Shown: positions 50,952 through 59,690 of the stretch, piece by piece
How the letters are laid out: every line of letters starts with the position of its first letter
Position numbering within the stretch: position 1 is the stretch's first letter
DNA from: Alphaproteobacteria bacterium
GTDB taxonomy: Bacteria > Pseudomonadota > Alphaproteobacteria > Micropepsales > Micropepsaceae
Direction of reading: 5' to 3'
DNA: 64,000 bases
NCBI GenBank assembly: GCA_016124635.1
Contig: WGNJ01000019.1
Coordinates: 1-64,000 of the forward strand
Notes under the pieces: model-generated
Database searches by the model: none
Seen by the model: only the letters and a program-made list of their open reading frames with translations
Told to the model about the DNA's origin: nothing
Position numbers and translations under genes: made by a program

Positions 50952-52840
50952 CAGAACGCCGCACTCACGCCGGCATAGACCGACGCGCCTTGCGTCTTGA
51001 AGCCGAGCGCTTCCTCGTAGCGTTCGTCGAAAACGTTGACGCCTTTCACGAGCAGCGTAATGCCGGGGACGAATTCATAGGATCCCGCGAGGTTGATCAC
51101 CGCCTGGCCGTCGAGCGGCGTGTGAGCGGGCAGGAAGTATGGCGGCGGGAAAATCAGATCCTCCTGTTTGGCCGCGAACTGGAAGTTGGCGTTCAAATTC
51201 GCGCGCCCCTCGAGGAACGCGTAGTTCGCGGTGATGCTGCCGCTGTGCCGGGGGCGGCGCACCCGCGCAAGTCCGTTTTCCGTATCGTTCGAGGCGATCT
51301 TGGCATCGGTGTAGGTGTAGTCGCCGCTCAACGTCAGGCCGTCAATGAGTTCGTATGTCACCTCCAGTTCGACGCCGCGGCTCGTCGACGTCGAGGGCGA
51401 TTGGAAGTAGGTGAAGAAGCTCGTCTGATCGAAGCGGATCTCGTCATCGATCCGTTGATCGAACGCCGTCAAGCTGACGGTGCCGTGCGGGAAGGCAAAG
51501 TCCACGCCGGCGTCGGCGCCGCGGCCAGTCTCCTCGTGCAAATTCGGATTGCCGGAAAACGCGTCGTAGAGCTCGAAGAGGCTCGGCGCTCTAAAGCCCG
51601 TGCCGTAGCTGGCGCGGAATTTGACCGGCTCGATGCCGTCGATGAGCGGCACGAGATAGGCCGCCGTCGCGCGCCATGTCAGGTGACCGCCGAACTGATC
51701 GTCGTCGTCGAAGCGCAAGCCCGCGGTGGCAAAGAACGCTTCGCCGAAGTGGGCGATCCATTCGCCGTAGACGCCCGTCGACTCGCGGCTCTTGTCGAGA
51801 AAATCGGTTAGTGCCGTCTCGCGTTCCACATCGCCGCCGACCAGCAGGCGCTGACCGGGCATTAGCTCGATCGAGCCGGAAGCTTCGCCACGCCAGCGAC
51901 CACTGTCGAAACGCGAGCCGCAGGAGAACGGCGGGCACGAGTATGGCACGCCGTTTTCATAGTCGGCACGGTTCTGCTCGAAGTACGCGACCTTAGCGTC
52001 TGCGGTGATGCGCTGATCGTCCCATGCGCCGTGGCCGGAAAGAGCACCGGCGAATTGCTGGGTGTAGAGGACCGAGTTGCTGTCGAAGAAGCGATCGAAA
52101 TCGGCCGCAGAATCCGTGTAGCGCATGACGGCTTCGACGCGCGTGTTTGTGTCGGGCGTCACGCCGAGCACTGCGTGCAGCAGCTTGTTCTTGAAGCCGT
52201 CGTTTTCGCTGAAGCCCGGACCCTCTTGCGCGGTGAAGCCGTCGGTGTCGTAGCGATCACCCTGCAACGCCCAATCGAAGATGCCCGACGCTCCGCGCAC
52301 GTAAGCCTGCAGATCTGTCGTGCCGAAGCTGCCGGCGAGCGCTGTGCCGCCGTACTGCAAGCCGGGCGCGCCCCGCTTGGTGATGACGTTGATGACGCCG
52401 CCGATCGCCTCAGCTCCGTAGAGAAGCGACTGCGGGCCGCGAACGATTTCGATGCGCTCGATGCCGCTCGCCGGAAGGTTGGTGAAGTAGGACAGGTTTT
52501 GGGTGCCCGACGGATCGGAGACCTTGATGCCGTCGACTAAAAGCAGCGTGCGGTAGCCCTCCTCGCCGCGCAAGCGCACCGAAATTTGACCGCCGGGGCC
52601 GCCGGTCTGCGTAACCGTGAGGCCAGGCTGGCCGCGCAGGACATCGACGACGAACGTCGCGCCGCGGCGTTTGATCTCTGCCTCATCGATGACGGTGACG
52701 TCGGAGCCGGTTTCGCGCTGCGGCTGCGGCAGGCGCGTTGCGGTCACGATGACCTTCTCCGTTTGTTGCGTATCGTCCGCGCAAGCGAGCGTATTCCAGG
52801 AAAGTGCAAGCAAGGCACATGCGAATCCACGCAGTCTCAT
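50951..52840 (-). CDS. btuB: TonB-dependent cobalamin receptor BtuB
   Basis: An outer-membrane receptor of about 629 aa. It has a signal peptide (MRLRGFACALLALSWNTLACA), a TonB box-like EKVIVTATRLPQ, a plug domain (LLVDGIKVSDPSG, IEIVRGPQSLLYGAEAIGGVINVITK) and a beta-barrel ending in aromatic Phe (ASVYAGVSAAF). The length is close to E. coli BtuB. ATG 52840 has GGGGGA just upstream; ATG 52852 gives four more residues and is the alternative. A cobalamin riboswitch in the leader indicates repression by B12. The stop overlaps the btuC start. Confidence 0.93.
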   Translation of the reverse strand: MRLRGFACALLALSWNTLACADDTQQTEKVIVTATRLPQPQRETGSDVTVIDEAEIKRRGATFVVDVLRGQPGLTVTQTGGPGGQISVRLRGEEGYRTLLLVDGIKVSDPSGTQNLSYFTNLPASGIERIEIVRGPQSLLYGAEAIGGVINVITKRGAPGLQYGGTALAGSFGTTDLQAYVRGASGIFDWALQGDRYDTDGFTAQEGPGFSENDGFKNKLLHAVLGVTPDTNTRVEAVMRYTDSAADFDRFFDSNSVLYTQQFAGALSGHGAWDDQRITADAKVAYFEQNRADYENGVPYSCPPFSCGSRFDSGRWRGEASGSIELMPGQRLLVGGDVERETALTDFLDKSRESTGVYGEWIAHFGEAFFATAGLRFDDDDQFGGHLTWRATAAYLVPLIDGIEPVKFRASYGTGFRAPSLFELYDAFSGNPNLHEETGRGADAGVDFAFPHGTVSLTAFDQRIDDEIRFDQTSFFTYFQSPSTSTSRGVELEVTYELIDGLTLSGDYTYTDAKIASNDTENGLARVRRPRHSGSITANYAFLEGRANLNANFQFAAKQEDLIFPPPYFLPAHTPLDGQAVINLAGSYEFVPGITLLVKGVNVFDERYEEALGFKTQGASVYAGVSAAF

Positions 52841-53025
52841 AACGTCCCCCATCGCGGTCCCAGATCGGGACCTGAATGGGCCTCGCGCTTTGCCAAGCGG
52901 ATGGATTCATGTTGGTGAGAGACTGCGCTCCCGCCCAGACGACCCGCCGCGTGATCCCGAGCGCAAAGCCCGGCCACAGACACGTGTCGCCGCGACGGTT
53001 GGACCGCTCCGCGCGCACACCCCGG

Positions 53026-53219
53026 CGGCGGAAGGACGACCATGACCCGGCAGGTTTCCTGGCTCGCAGCTCTTGCGCGCTCCGTCCGCCTTCCCAAGAC
53101 GCGATCAACTCAGCGTCTCAGTGGCACTTTGGATCGGGCGCTCGCCGCTTACAGTTGCGGGGGCAGCCGCGGAATTGGGTGAAACACACCCGCACCGCGT
53201 TCCCTTTTTCCGTCCGCCG
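53026..53219 (-). promoter_or_regulatory. Cobalamin riboswitch upstream of btuBCD
   Basis: Read on the minus strand, the leader of btuB contains all conserved parts of the class I cobalamin element in order. These are a P1 arm CGGCGGA (53219-53213), GGGAACGCGGTGCGGG (53204-53189), GCGGCTGCCCCCGCAACTG (starting at 53170), a variable arm with GCCACTG and GGGAAGG, the B12 box AGCCAGGAAACCTGCC (53064-53049) and a closing P1 arm TCCGCCG (53032-53026). Between aptamer and btuB lie about 170 nt that would form the expression platform. Binding of adenosylcobalamin is expected to reduce btuBCD expression. Confidence 0.95.
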
Positions 53220-53262
53220 TTGCGAAAGCTCGGGCAGACGGACACCGAGTACGGCAATTCGA

Positions 53263-54120
53263 CTACTCTTGAATCGCATGCGCGGCAAGTGGCGCGGTGT
53301 GTGAATCGAGCAGGCGTGACTTTTCGGCTGCAAGGCGCTCGGCTGCCTCCGCGACCCAGGGGCCCGGACACAGCCATAGCCGTGAAGGGATCGACATCAC
53401 GCGCGTTCGCCCCTTGAGCGCGCGAAACGCGGGGTGATGCAGCAGTCGCTGCGCGATGCTCTGGCTGCCGTTGTAGCTGTCGTCGAGCACCAGAAGATCG
53501 GGCGCTGTTTCGATCACCATCTCAAGCGGCACGGCACCGTAGCTGCCGTGCATGAGTTCGGGCGCCACGTTCTTCAAGCCCGCCGCCCGCAGCAACTCAT
53601 CCGTCAGCGTGCCCTTGCCCGAGGTTATGCCGCTGGGCTCGTAAACCAGCGCACGAACGACACGAGGGTCTCGTGGGATTGCGCTTAGGCGCGCATCCAT
53701 CTCTGCGATCGCCGCCTCACCGCGCGCCTTTTCGCCGAGGGCACCGGCGGCGTCGCGAATGATTTGGCGCACATCGGCGATCGACGAGCCGGCGCCGACC
53801 AATTGTACGGGAATGCCTGAGACTTCGGCGAAGCGCGTGACGCGGGCGCCCTCGTAGACGTCGCCCAAAATGAGGTCCGGTTTCAGAAGAACGATCTCCT
53901 CGGCCCGCGCGGCGTTGGTCGGGATGCCCTTAGCCTGCTCCGCGAAGTTCGAGATCGCTGGATCAGGCGCGTTGAAGGAGACGGAGACGACGCGTTCCGG
54001 CGCCAGCAAGAGCGCGAGTTGATCGGCGCAAACATTGGTCGAGACGACGCGCTGCGGCTTTGCCTGCACCGCTGGTGTCAACGCGAACGCCACGGCCAAA
54101 GCTATCCCCGTCAATCGCAT
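53263..54120 (-). CDS. btuF: B12 (cobalamin) substrate-binding protein, BtuF-like
   Basis: A 285-aa periplasmic binding protein with a signal peptide (MRLTGIALAVAFALTPAVQA). It has a type III helical-backbone fold: RVVSTNVCADQLALLLAPERVVSVS, EEIVLLKPDLILGD and a C-terminal RTRVMSIPSRLWLCPGPWVAEAAERLA. It would deliver cobalamin from BtuB to BtuCD. It lies on the same strand, 44 bp upstream of the riboswitch, so its own promoter is outside that control. ATG 54120 is chosen; longer extensions overlap the divergent hydratase gene. Other TroA-type ligands are possible, but context favours B12. Confidence 0.88.
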   Translation of the reverse strand: MRLTGIALAVAFALTPAVQAKPQRVVSTNVCADQLALLLAPERVVSVSFNAPDPAISNFAEQAKGIPTNAARAEEIVLLKPDLILGDVYEGARVTRFAEVSGIPVQLVGAGSSIADVRQIIRDAAGALGEKARGEAAIAEMDARLSAIPRDPRVVRALVYEPSGITSGKGTLTDELLRAAGLKNVAPELMHGSYGAVPLEMVIETAPDLLVLDDSYNGSQSIAQRLLHHPAFRALKGRTRVMSIPSRLWLCPGPWVAEAAERLAAEKSRLLDSHTAPLAAHAIQE

Positions 54121-54201
54121 CACGTTGTGGCTCGCCCTCTGGACCCCGTGGGGGCTCATTTGCGTATATTCGTAAAACAGACCTGTCGAGAGGAAACGGC
54201 C

Positions 54202-55005
54202 ATGTCGAGCTATCAAACGCTGTCTGTGCGTAAGGACGGAGCCGTCGATTGGATGACCTTCAATCGGCCGGACTCCTTGAACGCGCTCAACCCGCGCATG
54301 GTCGACGAATTGCTGGACTATTTCGGCAAGGCCTATTGGAACAAGGCGACGCGTATCGTCGTGCTGAAGGGTGCCGGGCGCGCCTATTGCGCCGGGCTCG
54401 ATCTCAAGGAACGCGGCGACAACGAGAACACGCAACGCGGTGCCGCGGCCGGCCTGACGTCGCAGCGGCGGATCAGTGAGATCGTGATGCGCATGCGGCG
54501 CTGCCCGCAGGCGATCATCTCGTTGGTGCACGGACCCGCATGCGGCGGCGGCTTTGCGATGGCGCTGGCGAGCGACATTCGCATCGCAGGACAGAGCGCG
54601 CGCATGAACGCAGCGTTCATCCGTATCGGCCTATCGGCCTGCGATATCGGCGTCAGCTATTTCCTGCCGCGGCTCGTCGGCGTATCGGTGGCCTCGGAAC
54701 TGATGATGACCGGGCGCTTCATTAGTGCCGAGCGTGCCCTTCGTGTCGGCCTCGTGAGCGACGTCGTTGCCGACGATCAGATGGAAAAGGCCGCTCAGCC
54801 CTACATCGATGAGATGCTGATGACGTCACCGCTCGGTCTGCGCATGACGAAGGAATGCTTGAACATGAGCGTCGACGCGGGCAGCCTCGAAGCGGCCGTG
54901 GCGATGGAAGACCGCAACCAAATCTTGTGTGCGCAAACGCGCGACTTTGGCGAAGGCATCCGCGCGTTCCTGGAAAAGCGAAAGCCGGCCTACGAGGATC
55001 GCTGA
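54202..55005 (+). CDS. Enoyl-CoA hydratase/isomerase family protein
   Basis: A 267-aa crotonase-fold enzyme. The first oxyanion-hole segment is GRAYCAGLDLKE and the second is HGPACGGGFAMALASDIRIA. The region that in classical hydratases supplies the second catalytic Glu reads FIRIGLSACDIGVSYFLPRLVG, with Cys-Asp-Ile-Gly in place of PGAGG, so the reaction may be isomerisation or hydration of an unusual acyl-CoA. ATG 54202 follows GAGAGGA. The next gene starts one base after the stop. Confidence 0.92.
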   Translation: MSSYQTLSVRKDGAVDWMTFNRPDSLNALNPRMVDELLDYFGKAYWNKATRIVVLKGAGRAYCAGLDLKERGDNENTQRGAAAGLTSQRRISEIVMRMRRCPQAIISLVHGPACGGGFAMALASDIRIAGQSARMNAAFIRIGLSACDIGVSYFLPRLVGVSVASELMMTGRFISAERALRVGLVSDVVADDQMEKAAQPYIDEMLMTSPLGLRMTKECLNMSVDAGSLEAAVAMEDRNQILCAQTRDFGEGIRAFLEKRKPAYEDR

Positions 55006-55006
55006 A

Positions 55007-57109
55007 TTGAGCGAGGAACGTTGGTTCTATCTGCGCGGCGGCGAGGCATCGCTGCTCATCGACGTAGCACCGGCCGGCGGCGGACTGCCGCGCATCGTGC
55101 ATTGGGGCGGCGATCTTGGCGACGACCCGGACTTCGAGGCGATCGTCGCGGCGCTGCCGGCTCCACTTTGGGGAGCGCGGCTCGACGTGCCCTGCCCGCC
55201 TTGCGTGCTGCCGGGCATGGAGGGCGGATATTTCGGGCTTCCAGCTCTGGCCCCACAGCACACGCAAGGCTGGAGCTTCGACGGCGTCGACGAAGACGAC
55301 GACGGCTTCACGCTTCGGTTGGCGCTGCAAGGCGCGCAGGCGACGCGGATCGAGATCGACTATCGCTTGAGCGACAATGGTGTTCTGCAGACGCGCACGC
55401 GCGCATCCGATCTGCCGGATGGGTTGACGTGGATCGCGGCGCTGGCACTGCCGCTGCCGCAATGGGCGCACGAGGTCATGACCTTCGGCGGCGACTGGGC
55501 GCGCGAGTTCGCGCCGCATCGCCAGATCCTGGCGAACGGCGCGCTGCTACTTGAGAGCCGGCGCGGACGCCCCGGGCACGACCGCTTCCCGGCGCTGATC
55601 GCGGGGTCGCCTCAGTTCGGCGACGACGCAGGCGAGGTCTACGCGGTGACGCTCGGCTGGAGCGGCAGTCATCGGCTGAGCGTCGAGCGGCTGCGCGAAG
55701 GCGACGTGCTCGTGCAGGCCGGCGAGCTGATGCCGGACGGCGACGTCGTCGACGATGTCTATGAGAGCCCGTGGGCCTTCGCCGCCTATTCCGCCCGCGG
55801 ATTGAACGGCGCGATGCAGACGATGCACGCCTTCCAGCGATCGCAATTGTTGCCGAAGCAGGTGAGCAAGAAGCCCCGGCTCGTCCATCTGAACACGTGG
55901 GAAGCCGTTTATTTCAACCACGATCTCGACGCTCTGCGCGCGTTGGCGACGCGAGCTGCCGAACTCGGTGTCGAACGTTTCGTGCTCGACGACGGCTGGT
56001 TCAAGGGACGCGCGAACGATCGCGCCGGGCTCGGCGACTGGATTCCAGACCGCGAGAAATTTCCGGACGGGTTGACGCCGCTCATCGACCATGTCCGCCG
56101 GCTCGGTATGGAGTTCGGCCTTTGGGTCGAGCCGGAGATGGTCAATCCCGACAGCGATCTGGCACGCGGCCATCCGCACTGGCTCAGGCGCGAGGCGGAC
56201 GGATCGCTCCTGCTACAACGCAATCAAGCGGTGCTCGATCTGAGCGAGCCCGAGCTCGTCGAGCATCTCTACGAGACGCTAAACACGCTGCTGACCGCGC
56301 ATCCGATCAGCTATCTGAAGTGGGACATGAACCGCGACCTGACCGGCATCTCTCGGTCGGGGCTGCCGAACCACGGCACCTACGTTCGCGCTATCTATGG
56401 ATTGATCGATCGCTTGCGTGCGGCGCATCCCGATGTCGAAATCGAGGCGTGCGCGAGCGGTGGTGGACGCGCGGATTGGGGAATGCTCGCGCGATCCGAA
56501 CGCGTGTGGACATCGGACTCGAACGACGCGCTCGACAGGTTCGAGATTCAGCGCGTCGCCAGCTTGTTCTTACCGCTCGAAGTGATGGGCGCCCACATCG
56601 GACCGGCGGCTTGCCATATCACCGGGCGGCGACTGAGCCTCGATCTCCGCGCGCATGTCGCGATGTTCGGACATATGGGGCTCGAACTCGACATTCGCGC
56701 GCTGTCCGAAACCGAAGGCGCGCGGTTAAAATCTCACCTCGCGAACTACAAGCGCTTCCGCGACTTACTCCACAGCGGCCGGCTGTGGCGGATGAGCCTC
56801 AACGATCCGGATCACGGCGCGCTTGGCGTCACCAGCGCCGACAAGCGGCAAGCGCTCTTTCTGCTCTTGCGATGCTCGTCCCACGAACTCGGACGCGGAA
56901 CCAATCTTTGGTTTCCGGGTCTGAGCGCCGATGCGGAGTACCGCATCACGGCCGTCGCACCGATCAGCCCGAGCGGCGAGCAATGTCTCTCGCCCGCCTT
57001 GCGCGCCGGTGACCTCGTGTTATCGGGGACGGTCTTGATGACGCGCGGTCTCGATCTTTTCCTGCCGCGCCCGGAAAGCTCGCTGCTGCTGCACCTGGAG
57101 CGGGTTTAG
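55007..57109 (+). CDS. GH36 alpha-galactosidase
   Basis: A 700-aa glycoside hydrolase family 36 protein: an N-terminal beta-sandwich, a central TIM-barrel and a C-terminal beta domain. Catalytic segments are YLKWDMNRD, with nucleophile Asp440, CASGGGRADWGM, and WTSDSNDALDRFEIQR, with probable acid/base near Asp504. FVLDDGWFKGRANDRAGLGDW and FGLWVEPEMVNPDSDL are family landmarks. It releases terminal alpha-galactose from melibiose- or raffinose-type sugars. The start is TTG at 55007, one base after the hydratase stop; no ATG suits. No signal peptide is seen, so it acts in the cytoplasm. Confidence 0.92.
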   Translation: MSEERWFYLRGGEASLLIDVAPAGGGLPRIVHWGGDLGDDPDFEAIVAALPAPLWGARLDVPCPPCVLPGMEGGYFGLPALAPQHTQGWSFDGVDEDDDGFTLRLALQGAQATRIEIDYRLSDNGVLQTRTRASDLPDGLTWIAALALPLPQWAHEVMTFGGDWAREFAPHRQILANGALLLESRRGRPGHDRFPALIAGSPQFGDDAGEVYAVTLGWSGSHRLSVERLREGDVLVQAGELMPDGDVVDDVYESPWAFAAYSARGLNGAMQTMHAFQRSQLLPKQVSKKPRLVHLNTWEAVYFNHDLDALRALATRAAELGVERFVLDDGWFKGRANDRAGLGDWIPDREKFPDGLTPLIDHVRRLGMEFGLWVEPEMVNPDSDLARGHPHWLRREADGSLLLQRNQAVLDLSEPELVEHLYETLNTLLTAHPISYLKWDMNRDLTGISRSGLPNHGTYVRAIYGLIDRLRAAHPDVEIEACASGGGRADWGMLARSERVWTSDSNDALDRFEIQRVASLFLPLEVMGAHIGPAACHITGRRLSLDLRAHVAMFGHMGLELDIRALSETEGARLKSHLANYKRFRDLLHSGRLWRMSLNDPDHGALGVTSADKRQALFLLLRCSSHELGRGTNLWFPGLSADAEYRITAVAPISPSGEQCLSPALRAGDLVLSGTVLMTRGLDLFLPRPESSLLLHLERV

Positions 57110-57192
57110 CGAAACCCGTGGGCCCGGCATTGCTTGCGTCGGACCGCGGCTCCGGGCGATAAACGCCGCGCCATCATCCGACGGAAGAGATC

Positions 57193-59034
57193 ATGCCCAG
57201 CTACACGCCGCCTATCGCCGATTTCGAATTCTTGATGTTCGACGTCCTCGAAATCGAAAAGCACGCGGATTTGCGCGGCTATGCCGAACTCGACCGCGCA
57301 ACGGTGCACGACGTACTCGAGGGCGCCGGCAAGTTCATGAGCGAGGTGCTGCAGCCGCTGAACCAATCGGGCGACGAGGAAGGCTGCCACTTCGAGAACG
57401 GGGTCGTGCGCACACCAAAGGGTTTCAAGGAGGCGTACAAAGCCTATTGCGAGTCCGGGTGGAACAGGCTCGGCGTGCCGGAACAATTCGGCGGCGCCGG
57501 ATTGCCAATTCTGCTCACCTTCGCGGTCGCCGAGATGGGATCGTCGGCGAACCAAGCGTTCTCGATGTATCCGGGCCTCACGTCGGCGGCCTACTCCGCG
57601 CTGCTCGCGACCGGCGCGCCATGGATGCGCGAGCACGTCGCCTCGAAGATGATCGCGGGCGAGTGGACGGGCACGATGTGTCTGACCGAACCGCATTGCG
57701 GCACCGACCTTAGGCTGATGAAGACGAAGGCGGTCGAACAGCCGGACGGCACCTATCGCCTTTCCGGCACGAAGATCTTCATCTCCGGCGGCGATCACGA
57801 TTTGACGCCGAACATCATTCACATGGTGATCGCCAAGATCCCGGACGAGAACGGCAAGATCCGCGACGACCTCTCGACGGTGAACTTCTTCATGGTGCCG
57901 AAGTTCTTGGTGTCGGAAGACGGCAAAATGGGCGCGCGCAACGGCGTATCGACCGGCTCGATCGAAAAGAAGATGGGCATCAAGGCGAATGCCACCGCAG
58001 TGCTGAACTTCGACGAAGCAGTGGCGTGGCGTCTCGGCCCGAAGCCGCAGCCGAAGCCCGCGGAGCCTAGCGCGAAGAAGTCGTCGAGTGCCGGTATGAG
58101 CGGCATGTTCGGCATGATGAACGCGGCGCGGCTCGGCGTCGGCGTGCAAGGCGTAGCGGTGGCGGAGGTCGCCTATCAGAACGCGGCCGCCTACGCGAAG
58201 GAGCGCCTGGTCGGCCGCTCGCTGACCGGGCCCAAGGCGCCCGACAAGCCGGCGGATCCTGAGATCGTACATCCGGACGTGAGGCGCATGCTGTTGTTCG
58301 CGCGTACGGCGGCCGAAGGCGGCCGCGCCCTTGCGACGTTCATCAGCTTCAACCTCGGCGTTGCCTCGAGCAACCGCTCGGCGGAGGAGAAGCAGACCGC
58401 CGCCGACATCGGCGACTTGCTGACGCCGGTGATCAAAGCGTTCTGCACCGACATGGGCTTCGACGCGGCGAACGCGGCGATGCAGGTGTTCGGCGGACAC
58501 GGCTACATCCGCGATCACGGCATGGAGCAGTTCGTGCGCGACTCGCGCATCAATCAAACGTACGAAGGCGCCAACGGCGTGCAGGCGCTCGATCTTGTCG
58601 GGCGCAAGCTGGCGCGCAACGGCGGGCGCGCGCCGTTCGCGCTCTTCAAGATGATCAACGACTTCCTCGCCGCCGAGACGGGCGACGCGATGAAGCCGTT
58701 CGTTGCGCCAGTGAAAAAAGGTCTCGACTGTCTGCAGGAGGCCACAGTGTGGCTCGCGGAAAACGGCCTCAAGAATCCGGACAATGCGGGTGCAGCCTCC
58801 GTCGACTATCTGCGGATGTTCGGGCTCGTGACCGTCGGCTATCTTTGGGCACGCATCGCCAAGGCCGCACTGGCGAAGCTCGCGGCAAAGCCCGCGAACG
58901 CCGCCTTCTACGAGGCGAAGCTTATCAGCGCGCGCTTTTGGATGGAGCGCATGATGCCCGACACCGCCTCGCTCAGCGAACGCATCAAAGCCGGCGCCGA
59001 TACGCTGATGACGCTCGACGCCGCCAACTTCTGA
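57193..59034 (+). CDS. Acyl-CoA dehydrogenase with C-terminal extension
   Basis: A 613-aa flavoprotein of the long acyl-CoA dehydrogenase subgroup. The N-terminus is MPSYTPPIADFEFLMFDVL. Next come an FAD/substrate segment (MCLTEPHCGTDLRLMKTKA), GTKIFISGGDHDL, VFGGHGYIRDHGMEQFVRDSRINQTYEGANGVQALDLVGRK with the catalytic Glu in TYEG, and a helical C-terminal domain. It oxidises acyl-CoA to 2-enoyl-CoA and passes electrons to ETF. A Pro/Lys/Ser-rich insertion of about a dozen residues (GPKPQPKPAEPSAKKSSSA, from about 58038) replaces the usual GEPNKG loop before FGMMNAARLG. The VOC gene follows 11 bp later. Confidence 0.94.
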   Translation: MPSYTPPIADFEFLMFDVLEIEKHADLRGYAELDRATVHDVLEGAGKFMSEVLQPLNQSGDEEGCHFENGVVRTPKGFKEAYKAYCESGWNRLGVPEQFGGAGLPILLTFAVAEMGSSANQAFSMYPGLTSAAYSALLATGAPWMREHVASKMIAGEWTGTMCLTEPHCGTDLRLMKTKAVEQPDGTYRLSGTKIFISGGDHDLTPNIIHMVIAKIPDENGKIRDDLSTVNFFMVPKFLVSEDGKMGARNGVSTGSIEKKMGIKANATAVLNFDEAVAWRLGPKPQPKPAEPSAKKSSSAGMSGMFGMMNAARLGVGVQGVAVAEVAYQNAAAYAKERLVGRSLTGPKAPDKPADPEIVHPDVRRMLLFARTAAEGGRALATFISFNLGVASSNRSAEEKQTAADIGDLLTPVIKAFCTDMGFDAANAAMQVFGGHGYIRDHGMEQFVRDSRINQTYEGANGVQALDLVGRKLARNGGRAPFALFKMINDFLAAETGDAMKPFVAPVKKGLDCLQEATVWLAENGLKNPDNAGAASVDYLRMFGLVTVGYLWARIAKAALAKLAAKPANAAFYEAKLISARFWMERMMPDTASLSERIKAGADTLMTLDAANF

Positions 59035-59045
59035 AGGAGCCACGC

Positions 59046-59432
59046 ATGCCGCGCGTCGCTCATTTCGAAATACATGCCGAGGATCCGGCCAAGGCCGCCG
59101 CGTATTACGGCGAGCTGTTCGGCTGGAAGATGCAGCACCTAGCGCACATCGATTACTGGCTCGTCGACACGACGGACGGGAATGAGCCCGGCATCAATGG
59201 CGGCATCGTAAAGCGCATGGGACCGAAGCCAGCGGATGGTCAGGCGGTGAACGCCTTTGTGTGCACAGCAACGGTACCAGCGCTCGATACCTATTTTGCA
59301 AAGGCGCAGAGGCTCGGCGGCACGGTCGCGCTGCCGAAGCAGGCGATCACCGGCGTCGGTTGGGTCGCCTATTGCAAGGATCCAGACGGCAACATCTTCG
59401 GCATCCATCAGCCGGACCCAAACGCGCGGTAG
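59046..59432 (+). CDS. VOC (glyoxalase/bleomycin resistance) family protein
   Basis: A 128-aa protein with two beta-alpha-beta-beta-beta modules. It begins VAHFEIHAEDPAKAAAYYGELFGWK and ends WVAYCKDPDGNIFGIHQPD, the conserved VOC segments that provide metal ligands (His near the start, Glu/His near the end). Members handle small molecules by metal-assisted chemistry; the specific reaction here is unknown. GAAGGAG precedes the ATG at 59046. It is probably co-transcribed with the acyl-CoA dehydrogenase. Confidence 0.9.
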   Translation: MPRVAHFEIHAEDPAKAAAYYGELFGWKMQHLAHIDYWLVDTTDGNEPGINGGIVKRMGPKPADGQAVNAFVCTATVPALDTYFAKAQRLGGTVALPKQAITGVGWVAYCKDPDGNIFGIHQPDPNAR

Positions 59433-59438
59433 AGTTCA

Positions 59439-59690
59439 ATGAATGATCCCTACAAGATCGCTCTCGCTGCCACCCGGTTCATTGCGGCGCTCAATGTCGT
59501 TGCGGGGATGTTCACACTGCTGACTTCCGTGTTGCTCTTTGCGCTCCAAATGATGCTGATACATGGACCCGACATCTCCAACTGGGCGGTCATGATTCTT
59601 TTCTACGCGATCCTCTACATCGTGATTGGTATCGGCTTCTTGGTTTGCGCGCGCTGGATTGCGCGTTTTGCCGTGCGGGCGCTGACCTAG
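59439..59690 (+). CDS. Small membrane protein, unknown
   Basis: An 83-aa protein with two hydrophobic helices (FIAALNVVAGMFTLLTSVLLFAL and WAVMILFYAILYIVIGIGFLVCA) and charged ends. It starts 6 bp after the VOC stop. Its last bases overlap the stop of the convergent epimerase gene. No family recognised; composition and spacing support a real gene. Confidence 0.65.
   Translation: MNDPYKIALAATRFIAALNVVAGMFTLLTSVLLFALQMMLIHGPDISNWAVMILFYAILYIVIGIGFLVCARWIARFAVRALT

Noticed and set aside
57106..59043. 645-codon minus-strand frame opposite the acyl-CoA dehydrogenase gene
   Set aside because: It is the antisense of a clear family gene in high-GC DNA; the translation is Arg/His/Ala-rich and has no domain.
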